Positions 8,132-17,237 of a stretch of DNA of 64,000 bases are shown piece by piece. Source of the stretch: Pseudotabrizicola sp051200875 (lineage in GTDB: Bacteria; Pseudomonadota; Alphaproteobacteria; Rhodobacterales; Rhodobacteraceae). The notes under the pieces were generated by a model. That model saw nothing but the letters and a program-made list of their open reading frames with translations. It had not been told where the DNA came from and searched no databases. The position numbers and the translations under genes were made by a program. Numbering within the stretch: the first letter of the stretch is position 1; every line of letters starts with the position of its first letter. The DNA lies in contig NZ_CP195191.1 in the NCBI RefSeq assembly GCF_051200875.1, positions 2,790,001 through 2,854,000 on the forward strand, written 5' to 3'.

Positions 8132-10036
8132 TTACTTCCGCTTGTTTTCGCCCAGATCCTCGAAATCCGCATCGACGATGTCTTCGTCAACATCGCGTGG
8201 TGCGTCTTCGTCGCGATCGCCATCCGCCTGGCTGGCCTTGTAGATGGCCTCGCCCAGCTTCATTGCGGCTTCGTTCAGGTTTTGGATGCCCGAACGGATC
8301 TTGCCGGCGTCATCGCCCTTGAGCGCTTCTTCAAGCGGCTGCATGGCCAGTTCGATGGCCTCAACCGTCGACGGGTCGACCTTGTCGCCATGCTCTGCCA
8401 GCTGCTTCTTGATCGAGTGCAGCAGGCTTTCACCCTGGTTGCGGGTTTCCACCATCTCACGGCGTTCTTTATCGGCCTCGGCATTGGCTTCGGCGTCACG
8501 GACCATTTTTTCGATCTCGTCATCGGACAGGCCGCCCGAAGCTTGGATCGTGATCTGCTGTTCCTTGTTGGTGCCTTTGTCCTTGGCCTTGACCGACACG
8601 ATGCCGTTGGCGTCGATGTCGAAGGTCACCTCGATCTGCGGCATGCCGCGCGGGGCCGGCGGGATGTTTTCAAGGTTGAACTGGCCCAGCATCTTGTTGT
8701 CTGCGGCCATTTCGCGTTCGCCCTGGAACACCCGGATGGTCACGGCGTTCTGGTTGTCTTCCGCGGTCGAGAAGATCTGCGACTTCTTGGTCGGGATCGT
8801 GGTGTTGCGGTCGATCAGGCGGGTGAAGACGCCACCGAGCGTTTCGATGCCCAAGGACAGCGGGGTCACGTCCAGAAGAACAACGTCCTTGACGTCGCCT
8901 TGCAGAACGCCGGCCTGAATGGCGGCACCAGCGGCCACGACTTCGTCAGGGTTCACGCCCTTGTGGGGTTCCTTGCCGAAGAACTTGGTCACCTCGGCGA
9001 TGACCTTTGGCATACGGGTCATACCGCCGACCAGAACCACTTCGTCGATGTCGCCAACCGACAGGCCCGCATCTTTCAGAGCGGCGGCGCAAGGCTTCAT
9101 CGAACGCTTGATCAGGTCATCGACCAGCGATTCCAGCTTGGCACGGGTCAGCTTGACCACGAGGTGGAGCGGCTGGCCGGTGTTCTTGTCCATCGAGATG
9201 AACGGCTGGTTGATTTCGGTCTGCGACGAAGAGGACAGTTCGATCTTTGCCTTTTCAGCGGCTTCCTTCAGGCGCTGAAGGGCCATCTTGTCGAGGGTCA
9301 GGTCGACGCCATGCTCTTTCTTGAACTCCTCGGCGAGGTAGCTCACGATCCGCATGTCGAAGTCTTCACCGCCAAGGAAGGTGTCGCCGTTGGTCGACTT
9401 CACTTCGAAGAGACCGTCGTCGATTTCCAGAATGGTGATGTCGAAGGTACCGCCGCCAAGGTCATAGACCGCGATGGTTTTCGATTCTTTCTTGTCCAGA
9501 CCATAGGCCAGAGCGGCGGCGGTCGGTTCGTTGATGATGCGCAGCACTTCAAGGCCGGCGATCTTGCCTGCGTCCTTGGTGGCCTGACGCTGGGCGTCGT
9601 TGAAATAGGCCGGAACGGTGATGACGGCCTGAGTGACGGATTCACCCAGATAAGCCTCGGCGGTTTCTTTCATCTTTTGCAGGATGAAAGCGGAAACCTG
9701 CGAGGGCGAATACTTTTCACCGCGCACTTCGACCCAAGCGTCGCCGTTGCCGCCGTTGACGATCTTGTACGGCATGTTCTTCTGATCTTTCAGGATCACC
9801 GGGTCATCGAACCGGCGACCGATCAGGCGCTTGACGGCAAAAATGGTGTTCGAGGCGTTGGTGACGGCCTGACGCTTGGCGGCCTGGCCGACAAGGCGTT
9901 CGTTTTCAGTGAACGCAACGATCGACGGCGTGGTGCGGGCACCTTCCGAATTTTCGATCACGCGGGGCTGCGAGCCATCCATGATGGCGATACAGGAGTT
10001 GGTGGTTCCAAGGTCGATACCAATGACTTTGGCCAT
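8132..10036 (-). CDS. dnaK: Chaperone protein DnaK (Hsp70)
   Basis: A 634-residue Hsp70. The ATPase domain begins MAKVIGIDLGTTNSC and includes the phosphate-binding signatures VYDLGGGTFD and VVLVGGMTRMPKV. The substrate-binding domain (about 390-505) starts after DVTPLSLGIETLGG and the acidic lid ends in a DADFEDLGENKRK tail. DnaK folds and rescues proteins in the cytoplasm with DnaJ (next gene) and GrpE (not in the window). A sigma-32-like promoter lies about 110 bp upstream. A complete antisense reading frame across it is a codon-bias shadow. Confidence 0.99.
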   Translation of the reverse strand: MAKVIGIDLGTTNSCIAIMDGSQPRVIENSEGARTTPSIVAFTENERLVGQAAKRQAVTNASNTIFAVKRLIGRRFDDPVILKDQKNMPYKIVNGGNGDAWVEVRGEKYSPSQVSAFILQKMKETAEAYLGESVTQAVITVPAYFNDAQRQATKDAGKIAGLEVLRIINEPTAAALAYGLDKKESKTIAVYDLGGGTFDITILEIDDGLFEVKSTNGDTFLGGEDFDMRIVSYLAEEFKKEHGVDLTLDKMALQRLKEAAEKAKIELSSSSQTEINQPFISMDKNTGQPLHLVVKLTRAKLESLVDDLIKRSMKPCAAALKDAGLSVGDIDEVVLVGGMTRMPKVIAEVTKFFGKEPHKGVNPDEVVAAGAAIQAGVLQGDVKDVVLLDVTPLSLGIETLGGVFTRLIDRNTTIPTKKSQIFSTAEDNQNAVTIRVFQGEREMAADNKMLGQFNLENIPPAPRGMPQIEVTFDIDANGIVSVKAKDKGTNKEQQITIQASGGLSDDEIEKMVRDAEANAEADKERREMVETRNQGESLLHSIKKQLAEHGDKVDPSTVEAIELAMQPLEEALKGDDAGKIRSGIQNLNEAAMKLGEAIYKASQADGDRDEDAPRDVDEDIVDADFEDLGENKRK

Positions 10037-10146
10037 GTTTCATATCCCTTTCTTCAGGCGATGTTTGTGGCGCGGGCCCGATGCGGCACCCGTGCCCATG
10101 GAATGTGCGGGATTCCAGACTGTGCCTTCACCCCGTTGCGTGCTGT

Positions 10147-10175
10147 ATATAGGAGGCGGCGTTTTGGGCTGCAAC
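10147..10175 (-). promoter_or_regulatory. Heat-shock-type promoter of dnaK
   Basis: On the minus strand GTTG (10175-10172) and CCTATAT (10153-10147) are 18 bp apart, close to the alphaproteobacterial RpoH pattern CTTG-N17/18-CYTATNT. The same bases also read as TTGCAG-N17-TATATA for the housekeeping factor. It would give a dnaK leader of about 100 nt. Confidence 0.6.
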
Positions 10176-10247
10176 CGCGTCGACCCATGCATTTCACTGA
10201 ATTTTTAAAAGACCGACATATCAACCAATCGGATTAGGGAGAAAACT

Positions 10248-10373
10248 ATGTCAGACTCGGCCATTCTGATTGCTTCGACGCTGGTTCCTGCGCTTGGCGT
10301 TCTTGCACTGACGGGGCTTTTGGCCTCGGCTCTGGCGTTGCTGGTTGGCAACCGGAGCCGGAAACGGCCTTAA
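10248..10373 (+). CDS. Small single-span membrane protein, 41 residues
   Basis: Encodes MSDSAILIASTLVPALGV followed by ALTGLLASALALLVG and a basic tail NRSRKRP. Residues 5-34 form one long hydrophobic helix; the positive tail suggests a cytoplasmic C-terminus. GGGAGA sits nine bases before the ATG. It is divergent from dnaK and its TAA interlocks with the TAA of the opposite-strand SH3-like gene within the four bases TTAA (10370-10373). It is too short for routine gene finders. Function unknown; possibly a small partner of a larger membrane complex. Confidence 0.55.
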   Translation: MSDSAILIASTLVPALGVLALTGLLASALALLVGNRSRKRP

Positions 10374-10975
10374 CGGTGGTCGAGCGAGCAGCAGCCTGAG
10401 AATGTGCCGTTTCCGTCTGGGGCGGAAAGGAACATGAGGGTCGCAAAACCATATTCCCGGTCCGACATCCCATCGCTGCATTTCTGCCGGGTCACGATCA
10501 GTGTCCGGTTCAGGGTTGGACCTTCCTCGAGTCGAATGAAGTAGCCCTCGGGCGAGGTCGCCTCTTCAAGCACCGCCATCGGGACGGCACCTGTATCGGG
10601 CGAATTATATTCCGCACCGCGCGGGTAGAGGCTGATCGACCAGAAGGGTTCCGTGCCAAAGCAAGAGAGGGGGCGGGGAACGAGGTGTGGGTCTTCGACG
10701 GGGATCGCTTCGAGGTAGCGCATGGAAACCCAGCCATTGCCTTCGGGAAGGCCGACCTTGCCCCAAGTGCCGTCGGGTGTGGTTTCCAGCACTTCGACGT
10801 TAAAGCCATAGGGACCGATTTCACCGATTTTCTCGGCGGCCGAATTTGGACTTGTCCGGATATTCAGGACATCGCCTTCGGCCACGTCTTTGACCTGATA
10901 GCTGGAGGGAAAGGCATCAGCCCAAGCCGGAAGCGGAAGGAGCAAGGCAACGACGGTCAAGGTTCTGATGATCAC
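10370..10975 (-). CDS. Secreted protein with bacterial SH3-like domain and cysteine-containing C-terminal domain
   Basis: A 201-residue protein starting with GTG 10975. Its N-terminus is a signal peptide (VIIRTLTVVALLLPLPAWADA). An SH3-like stretch follows (YQVKDVAEGDVLNIRTSPN ... GWVSMRYL, about 25-90), then a C-terminal domain resembling uncharacterised COG3650-type proteins (CFGTEPFWSISL, TRQKCSDGMSDREYGF). SH3 domains in exported proteins often bind cell-wall peptide. The start codon overlaps the stop of the upstream ABC permease in GTGA, so the two are translationally coupled even though no functional link is known. Confidence 0.8.
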   Translation of the reverse strand: MIIRTLTVVALLLPLPAWADAFPSSYQVKDVAEGDVLNIRTSPNSAAEKIGEIGPYGFNVEVLETTPDGTWGKVGLPEGNGWVSMRYLEAIPVEDPHLVPRPLSCFGTEPFWSISLYPRGAEYNSPDTGAVPMAVLEEATSPEGYFIRLEEGPTLNRTLIVTRQKCSDGMSDREYGFATLMFLSAPDGNGTFSGCCSLDHR

Positions 10976-11793
10976 CGTTTTGCTCCCCAGCTGAGTGATG
11001 CGTGTTTGCGGGTATAGAATTCCCCCATCAGCCCCAAGACAAGACAGATAATCGTGACGATGATCGGATATTCCAGATTGCTGTAGCGCGGATGGTAGTT
11101 CAGGAACACATAGCCGCGCGTCTGGTCGATGATGTGGAACAGTGGATTCCAGTCGAAATAGGCAAGAATGTAAGTGGGCATCGCGTTCGCAAGGAACATC
11201 TTGCCCGACGCGATCATGTTCCCGCGCATGTAGATTTGCGAGATGAGGCCAAAGACTTCCGGCTGCCAAGGCATCATCGCCTTGAAGATCATTCCGATGG
11301 CGACGCCGGAAAACCACGCCAGCAGCAACATGCCCATCGTGCCGACAGGGTCAAAGATGGTGATGGGGGTAAGCACGGCGTGATAGAAGAACAGCACAAC
11401 ACCGGCTGACAGGATTTGCAGGTAAAGCGATGAAAGGGCCGCGGCGCCGATGGAAATGATCGGGTTCATCGGGGCGTGCTTCATCATGGGCGAGGTCGGA
11501 CCCTCGGAGCCGACAACAGCACCCATGGATTTGGTGTGCACCATGAACATGAAGATGCCGGACATGATATACAGCAGGAAGTCGCCCCGCACGGCGCTGC
11601 CGCGCATCCCCAGCATCACGAACATGATGTAAAAGATTCCGACGAACATAACCATTTGCGCGATGTTCATCAGCAGGCCGACAACCGCATTGCCGTGCTT
11701 GCGGCGAATGGATTGCACCGCCGCATGAAAGATAAGTTCCAGCGTCGCATATGCGCGACCGGCCGTGGTTTTCTTGACCGTCGGTTGAAACAT
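10972..11793 (-). CDS. ABC-2 type transporter permease, polysaccharide-export type
   Basis: A 273-residue integral membrane protein with about six hydrophobic helices (for example NAVVGLLMNIAQMVMFVGIF and ILSAGVVLFFYHAVL). Overall form matches KpsM/Wzm/TagG-like ABC-2 permeases that export capsule or O-antigen chains. No ATPase partner gene lies next to it, so it must work with one encoded elsewhere. It sits back-to-back with the cysQ/glycosyltransferase/galU cluster on the other strand, which makes glycan export an attractive but unproven role. The downstream gene starts inside its stop codon. Confidence 0.8.
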   Translation of the reverse strand: MFQPTVKKTTAGRAYATLELIFHAAVQSIRRKHGNAVVGLLMNIAQMVMFVGIFYIMFVMLGMRGSAVRGDFLLYIMSGIFMFMVHTKSMGAVVGSEGPTSPMMKHAPMNPIISIGAAALSSLYLQILSAGVVLFFYHAVLTPITIFDPVGTMGMLLLAWFSGVAIGMIFKAMMPWQPEVFGLISQIYMRGNMIASGKMFLANAMPTYILAYFDWNPLFHIIDQTRGYVFLNYHPRYSNLEYPIIVTIICLVLGLMGEFYTRKHASLSWGAKR

Positions 11794-11921
11794 ATCGCTC
11801 TAAACCTCGTGCAAAGGCGTGACGCCGCTTGCTGATAAAGGGGAAATCTTGCCGTTTCCTTTGCTGGGATGATAAGCCGTCCCCATCGAGGTGGCAACTG
11901 TTGTGCCGGATTGGAGGCTTT

Positions 11922-12719
11922 GTGGATTTTTCTTTTCTTGTTGAACGGATTCGGCGGCTTGCACTTGAGGCAGGCGACAAGATCATGGAGATCTATGAAA
12001 GCCCTGACTTCGAGGTGAAGTCGAAGAGCGACCAAAGCCCGGTGACCGAGGCGGATGAGGCGGCAGATGCCTTGATTTCGGCCGGGTTGCGGGCCGCGTT
12101 TCCCGACGTGACCTTGATCACCGAAGAGCAGGCCGCAAGCCATGCCCTGACAGCAAAGACATTTCTGATTGTCGACCCGCTGGATGGGACGAAGGAGTTC
12201 GTGCAGCGCCGCGGCGATTTCACCGTGAATATTGCCTATGTCGAGGATGGGGTGCCGCTGCGGGGTGTGGTTTATGCCCCGGCCAAGGGTCGTTTGTTCT
12301 ATACCCGCGCCGATGGTGTTGCGGTTGAGGAAGCGGGTCCGTTCGATAAGGACACTGTCGGCGCGCTGCGCGAGATTGGCGTCAGCCAGCCCGACAATGG
12401 GGCGCTGATGGTGGTGGCCTCGAAATCGCACCGGGACGCCGCAACCGATGCCTATATCGGCAAGTACGCTGTCAAGGACATGACCAGTGCCGGCAGCAGT
12501 CTGAAATTCTGTCTGGTGGCAACAGGCGAGGCGGATTTGTATCCGCGTCTTGGCCGCACGATGGAATGGGACACAGCGGCCGGCGATGCGGTTCTGCGAG
12601 GGGCCGGGGGGCATGTCGTTCGTTTCGACACGCATCAGCCCTTGGCCTATGGCAAGGCGGGCTGGGATAACCCGTTCTTCATCGCCTTTGCGCCGGGCGT
12701 CGATCTGAAGGCAGGATGA
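11922..12719 (+). CDS. cysQ: 3'(2'),5'-bisphosphate nucleotidase CysQ / inositol monophosphatase family
   Basis: A 265-residue magnesium-dependent phosphatase. Family motifs are in order: SDQSPVTEADEAAD, LITEEQ (metal-binding Glu), DPLDGTKEF (metal-binding Asp residues) and EWDTAAGDAVLRGAGG. The DGTKEF form points to CysQ, which hydrolyses 3'-phosphoadenosine 5'-phosphate, rather than to inositol monophosphatase. GTG 11922 is chosen because TTGGAGG lies seven bases upstream and the conserved sequence begins there. Its stop overlaps the start of a glycosyltransferase (ATGA). A role in removing PAP made by the sulfotransferase 6 kb downstream is plausible. Confidence 0.88.
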   Translation: MDFSFLVERIRRLALEAGDKIMEIYESPDFEVKSKSDQSPVTEADEAADALISAGLRAAFPDVTLITEEQAASHALTAKTFLIVDPLDGTKEFVQRRGDFTVNIAYVEDGVPLRGVVYAPAKGRLFYTRADGVAVEEAGPFDKDTVGALREIGVSQPDNGALMVVASKSHRDAATDAYIGKYAVKDMTSAGSSLKFCLVATGEADLYPRLGRTMEWDTAAGDAVLRGAGGHVVRFDTHQPLAYGKAGWDNPFFIAFAPGVDLKAG

Positions 12720-13930
12720 CCGCCGGGGGCCTGTCCGTCATTGTCGTCAGTCGCCATCGTCCGGCGGCTTTGGCGCGATGCGTGACGGGTCTTCGTCAGC
12801 AGCTGGGCGTGGCGCTGGAAGTCGTAGTCGTGGCAGACTCTGCTGGGATTGCGGCGGTTCAGGCCGATGATCTGAAGCTGGTGACGTTTGACGAGGCCAA
12901 TATCTCGGCCGCGCGTAATCTGGGGCTGGCGCAGGCGGCTGGAGAGATCATCGCTTTTATCGACGATGATGCCGTGGCTGAGCCGACATGGGCCTGGCGA
13001 TTGCTTGCGGCCTTTGAAGATGCGGGGACCGTCGCGGCCACGGGCTATGTGCGGGGCCGCAATGGGATTTCGCTGCAATGGCGTTGTTCTTCGGTGGATG
13101 CCTTGGGGCTGGACCATGAGGTGGCGCTGCCAGACGAAGGCGTGCACTATCCTGATCCGGGTCCGGGCCGCGCGATCAAGACTCAGGGAACGAATTGCGC
13201 CTTTCGTGCCTCGGTTCTGCGCGGAATTGGCGGATTTGACCCGAATTACCGGTTCTATTTTGATGAAACCGATGTGAACCTGCGGCTGCTGGGGGCGGGC
13301 AAGACCGCGGTTATTCCCTTGGCGCAGGTGCATCATGGCTATCTGGAGTCGGAGCGGCGCCGGGCGGATCGCGTTCCCTTGAGCCTGCACGAAATCGGGG
13401 CTTCGACCGCCGTCTTTCTGCGGCGCCATGCGGCGGAAGAAATTGAGGCGGGCCGGTTGCGCTTGATCGAAGAACAAGGTCGTCGGCTTGATGGCTATCT
13501 GGCGGGTCGAAAGATTGACCGCGCCGAGGCGGAAAGGCTGATGGGCACGCTGGCCTTGGGGTGGCAGGACGGATTGGCGCGGCCAATGAGTCGCCTTGCC
13601 CCGTTGCAGGGGTCTGCCCCAAGCTGGAGAGAGTTGAAGAAAACCGCGACGGGCGGTGGCGTTTTGCTGATCGGCTGGCGCTGGTCCTTGCCACGTCTGA
13701 GGGCCGAAGCGGAGCGGCAGGTGAAGGCGGGCAAGATCGTGACGGTCCTGTGCCTCTCTGCGGGTGTGAGACGCCATTGGCAGGAATTCTCTGCCGCAGG
13801 CTATTGGCTGCAGAAAGGCGGGATCTGGGGTTTATCGGACCGAAAGGCGCCGATTTCGGTGGGGAAACGTTATTCCAAGCGACTTGCCGAACTTTCTTCA
13901 GAATTTCGTCGCTTTCGACCTGTAAACTGA
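12716..13930 (+). CDS. Family 2 glycosyltransferase
   Basis: A 404-residue enzyme. The GT-A fold starts SVIVVSRHRPAALARCV, with the nucleotide/metal motif FIDDDAVAEP near residue 83 and the acceptor-side region GIGGFDPNYRFYFDETDVNLRL. The C-terminal 150 residues are an extension without recognised motif. Such enzymes transfer sugars from nucleotide donors at the cytoplasmic membrane. It shares an ATGA overlap with cysQ, so the phosphatase and the transferase are coupled. Donor and acceptor cannot be deduced. Confidence 0.85.
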   Translation: MTAGGLSVIVVSRHRPAALARCVTGLRQQLGVALEVVVVADSAGIAAVQADDLKLVTFDEANISAARNLGLAQAAGEIIAFIDDDAVAEPTWAWRLLAAFEDAGTVAATGYVRGRNGISLQWRCSSVDALGLDHEVALPDEGVHYPDPGPGRAIKTQGTNCAFRASVLRGIGGFDPNYRFYFDETDVNLRLLGAGKTAVIPLAQVHHGYLESERRRADRVPLSLHEIGASTAVFLRRHAAEEIEAGRLRLIEEQGRRLDGYLAGRKIDRAEAERLMGTLALGWQDGLARPMSRLAPLQGSAPSWRELKKTATGGGVLLIGWRWSLPRLRAEAERQVKAGKIVTVLCLSAGVRRHWQEFSAAGYWLQKGGIWGLSDRKAPISVGKRYSKRLAELSSEFRRFRPVN

Positions 13931-14077
13931 ACGAAAGATGATGTCGTAAAGGATCATGTCGGCTTAGTTTTTGCCTGCAAGGCACGTTCTCTGTCGCGTT
14001 CGGGACTAAACTTCTTTAGACTGTCATCCGTTAGTTTATTCGGGCCGCAGTAAGGGCCAAGAAAGAGTGAGCCGAAA

Positions 14078-14971
14078 ATGAAGCAAAAGAAGGTATTGAA
14101 GGCTGTTTTCCCGGTGGCTGGTATGGGTACCCGGTTTTTGCCTGCTACCAAGTCGATCCCGAAAGAAATCATGACCTTGGTTGATCGGCCGCTCATTCAA
14201 TACGCGATTGACGAGGCCCGCGCCGCAGGGATCAAGGAATTCATCTTTGTGACAAGCCGAGGCAAGTCAGCGCTTGAAGACTACTTCGACCATTCGCCCG
14301 AGTTGGAAAGCACGCTTCGCAAGGCAGGTAAGACCGATCTTCTTGAGACCCTGCGTGAAACCAACATGGATTCTGGTGCGATCGCCTATGTGCGCCAGAA
14401 CCGGCCAATGGGTCTGGGCCATGCCGTCTGGTGTGCCCGCAGATTGATTGGGAACGAACCATTTGCCGTGCTGTTGCCCGATGACGTGATTGCCGCTGAA
14501 AAGCCATGCCTGCAGCAGATGGTCGAGGCCTATGCCGAGACTGGCGGAAACATGGTGGCCGCAATGGAAGTTCCGATCGCCCGTGCATCCTCCTACGGTG
14601 TTCTCGATATTGGCTCTGACATGGGCTCGATCGTCGAAGCGAAAGGCATGGTTGAAAAGCCACCTGTTGGAACCGCGCCATCCAATCTGGCCGTGATCGG
14701 GCGCTATATCCTGTCGCCAAAGGTTCTGACGAACTTGAACCGCCTGAAGCAAGGGGCCGGTGGTGAGATTCAGTTGACTGACGCGATTGCCGAAGAAATT
14801 GGCAAGGGCAAGGTCTATGGCTACAGGTTCCGTGGGCAACGCTATGACTGCGGATCGAAGGCGGGCTTTTTGCAGGCCACCGTTGCCTTTGGATTGGCGC
14901 GCCCTGATTTGCGTGACGAATTCGGCGCGTTCCTGCACGAGATGGGCGCCGCACAAAAAGCGGCCCAGTAA
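14078..14971 (+). CDS. galU: UTP-glucose-1-phosphate uridylyltransferase
   Basis: A 297-residue GalU that makes UDP-glucose from UTP and glucose-1-phosphate. The nucleotide-binding start AVFPVAGMGTRFLPATK and the following SIPKEIMTLVDRPLIQYAIDE are diagnostic; the sugar-binding area contains GLGHAVWCAR and LPDDVI. Length matches the family. UDP-glucose feeds the surrounding glycosyltransferases, which supports a glycan locus. The next gene begins five bases after the stop. Confidence 0.97.
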   Translation: MKQKKVLKAVFPVAGMGTRFLPATKSIPKEIMTLVDRPLIQYAIDEARAAGIKEFIFVTSRGKSALEDYFDHSPELESTLRKAGKTDLLETLRETNMDSGAIAYVRQNRPMGLGHAVWCARRLIGNEPFAVLLPDDVIAAEKPCLQQMVEAYAETGGNMVAAMEVPIARASSYGVLDIGSDMGSIVEAKGMVEKPPVGTAPSNLAVIGRYILSPKVLTNLNRLKQGAGGEIQLTDAIAEEIGKGKVYGYRFRGQRYDCGSKAGFLQATVAFGLARPDLRDEFGAFLHEMGAAQKAAQ

Positions 14972-14976
14972 CGCGA

Positions 14977-16188
14977 TTGCCGGCGAGCGCCTACCTTTTG
15001 GACGTGACGCGGTTGTTGTCGCGTCTGGGAAAGGGTGCGCTGACCGGGATTGATCGTGTCGAGCTGGCCTATCTGGAAGGGTTGCTTGGGCAGGAAAAGC
15101 CTGTCTTTGGACTGGCCCGTTCGCCCGCTGGCGTCTTGCTGTTGTCCGAAACGTCGCTGGGCGAAGTGCTGGGATGGGCCAAGGGGGCGACGCTTCCGAC
15201 GCGGGTCGATCTGATTGGCCGGATCGGGCGCAAGGGACAGCCGATCTTGGCCGCTGTCGAAGCGCGTCTTCGGCGGGCTGCAATCGCCCGCGCCCCCATC
15301 TTTTTGGCCGGGAGGATGCTGCGACGGCATTTGCCGATAGGTGCGGTTTACCTGAATGTGGGTCATGCCAACCTTTCCGACCGCATTCTTCAAGTCCTTC
15401 GCAACGGCGCTGAGCTGAAGGTTGTCGTGATGCTGCACGACACCATTCCGCTTGATTTCCCCCAATATGCGCGGGCCGATCAGGTAAAGGTCTTCCAGCG
15501 CCGTGTGGCGGCGATCTCGGCACATGCGGATCTTGTGCTGCATACAGCAAACGCCACGAGGGCAGCCAATGAACAGCAGTTGGCCCGGTGCGGACGTGTG
15601 CCGCCGGGCTTGGTGGCCCCATTGGGTGTAACTCTGGCAGAGCCTGATTTTGCGCAGGTGCCAAAAGAGATAGATCTTAGCCCGGGGTATTTCGTGGCTT
15701 TGGGGACGATTGAGCCCCGCAAGAACCACGCCCTTTTGCTGGATGTCTGGGAGCGATTTGCGTCAGCGGGGAAAAGTGGGCCGCGGTTGGTTATTCTTGG
15801 CAATCGCGGCTGGGCCGACCCTTCACTTTTTACACGGCTGGATAAGGGCGTGCCGGGTGTGACTGTGCACTCGGGCCTAAGTGATGCGGCAGTTGCGGCT
15901 GTCTTATCCAGATCGTCTGGGCTGCTCTTTCCCACTTTTGCAGAAGGATTCGGCCTTCCTGCCCTTGAGGCGGCGAGGTTGGGTGTTCCGGTCATCTGTT
16001 CCGATCTGCCGATTCTTCGAGAGATCCTTGGTATAGACGCCATTTACCTGACGCCTTCAGACATTTATTCTTGGGAGAGAACAATTCTGGATCGCTTTTT
16101 GCTAGGGAGAAACGAAGTGGAGACCGTTGAAAAGAGCGGTTTCTTTACGTGGTCCGAGCACCTGAGGATTGTGTTAACTGGTTTTTGA
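14977..16188 (+). CDS. Family 4 (GT-B) glycosyltransferase
   Basis: A 403-residue GT-B enzyme. The C-terminal nucleotide-sugar-binding half is clear: GTIEPRKNHALLLDVWE, LVILGNRGW and the E-x7-E retaining motif in LFPTFAEGFGLPALEAARLG. The N-terminal acceptor half begins YLLDVTRLLSRLGKGALTGIDRVE. A TTG at 14977 is used as start because the recognisable sequence begins immediately after it; a GTG at 15004 would cut into it. No strong ribosome-binding site is visible, so coupling from galU is likely. Sugar specificity unknown. Confidence 0.85.
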   Translation: MPASAYLLDVTRLLSRLGKGALTGIDRVELAYLEGLLGQEKPVFGLARSPAGVLLLSETSLGEVLGWAKGATLPTRVDLIGRIGRKGQPILAAVEARLRRAAIARAPIFLAGRMLRRHLPIGAVYLNVGHANLSDRILQVLRNGAELKVVVMLHDTIPLDFPQYARADQVKVFQRRVAAISAHADLVLHTANATRAANEQQLARCGRVPPGLVAPLGVTLAEPDFAQVPKEIDLSPGYFVALGTIEPRKNHALLLDVWERFASAGKSGPRLVILGNRGWADPSLFTRLDKGVPGVTVHSGLSDAAVAAVLSRSSGLLFPTFAEGFGLPALEAARLGVPVICSDLPILREILGIDAIYLTPSDIYSWERTILDRFLLGRNEVETVEKSGFFTWSEHLRIVLTGF

Positions 16189-17237
16189 AAGCATGGTTTC
16201 GGTCAGGGGAAGAGCGAAGGGGCAGAGTGGGCTTAATTTCGAGATACCGGTTGCGGTTGGCGCGGCAGCGCTGGCTCATTCGCGCGTTCAGAAAACGCCG
16301 CGAACTGAAGCCTGTTGCCAATCGCACAGGGAAGATGCGTGAAGACGATATTCTTCTGTTCTCGACCCTTCGGAACGAGAAGATCAGGCTTCCCTATTTC
16401 TTGCGGTACTACCGGGATTTGGGTGTCAATCATTTCCTGATCGTGGACAATGATAGCGATGATGGCAGCCGGGAATATCTGGCGGAGCAGCCGGACGTCA
16501 GCCTTTGGAGCACAAAACACAGCTACAAACGGTCTCGGTTCGGGGCGGATTGGCTGAATTGGCTTCAGATGCGATACGCGCATGACCATTGGTGCCTTGT
16601 GGTCGATCCGGACGAATTCTTTGTGTATCCGTTCTGCGATACCCGCCCGATCCGCGCGCTGACCGATTGGCTGGACGCGTCGTCGATCAAGTCTTTCCCG
16701 GCCATGTTGTTGGACATGTACCCCAAGGGCCCGCTTGACGCGCAGCCCTATCGTGAGGGCATGGACCCGTTCGAAATCGCACAGTATTTCGACAGCGGGA
16801 ACTACATCTTTCAACGCAACAGCCGCTTTGGAAATCTTTGGATCCAAGGCGGGCCGAGGATGCGGACCTTCTTTGCCGATCAGCCAAAGATGGCGCCAGC
16901 CCTGAACAAGATACCGCTGGTGAAATGGCATCGCAGCTATGCCTTTGTCAGTTCGACCCACATGCTGTTGCCGCGCGGTCTGAATCAGGTTTACGACGAA
17001 TGGGGCGGCGAAAAGGCCAGTGGCTGCCTGCTGCACGCCAAGTTCCTTGATACGTTTGCAGCCAAGGCCGAGGAAGAGATGAGCCGCGGCCAGCACTATG
17101 CCGCAAGCGCCGAGTACAAAGCCTATAAGGCTGGTTTGGCCGAGCAGCCTGACCTGTGGTGCAAGTGGAGCGAGAAGTACATCAACTGGCGACAGCTTGA
17201 GATACTTGGCCTGATGTCCAAGGGGAACTGGGCATGA
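16149..17237 (+). CDS. Family 2-like glycosyltransferase (cytoplasmic, DPDEFF type)
   Basis: Up to 362 residues. After a basic N-terminal stretch rich in Arg, the fold starts near DDILLFSTLRNEKIRLPYFLRYY, with HFLIVDNDSDDGS and the metal site VVDPDEFFVYP. This is the arrangement of a glycosyltransferase family common in alphaproteobacterial surface polysaccharide loci. The start is uncertain: GTG 16149 overlaps the previous gene by 40 bp, while TTG 16185 forms a TTGA overlap with its stop. Its end overlaps the next gene by ATGA, so it is embedded in a coupled operon. Confidence 0.8.
   Translation: MVRAPEDCVNWFLKAWFRSGEERRGRVGLISRYRLRLARQRWLIRAFRKRRELKPVANRTGKMREDDILLFSTLRNEKIRLPYFLRYYRDLGVNHFLIVDNDSDDGSREYLAEQPDVSLWSTKHSYKRSRFGADWLNWLQMRYAHDHWCLVVDPDEFFVYPFCDTRPIRALTDWLDASSIKSFPAMLLDMYPKGPLDAQPYREGMDPFEIAQYFDSGNYIFQRNSRFGNLWIQGGPRMRTFFADQPKMAPALNKIPLVKWHRSYAFVSSTHMLLPRGLNQVYDEWGGEKASGCLLHAKFLDTFAAKAEEEMSRGQHYAASAEYKAYKAGLAEQPDLWCKWSEKYINWRQLEILGLMSKGNWA

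Noticed and set aside
8282..10237. 651-codon open frame antisense to dnaK
   Set aside because: Complement of a highly biased gene; no start signal and low-complexity His/Asp/Val-rich product.
12647..13777. 376-codon frame antisense to the family 2 glycosyltransferase
   Set aside because: Arg/Gln/Pro-rich product typical of reverse-strand noise in GC-rich genes.
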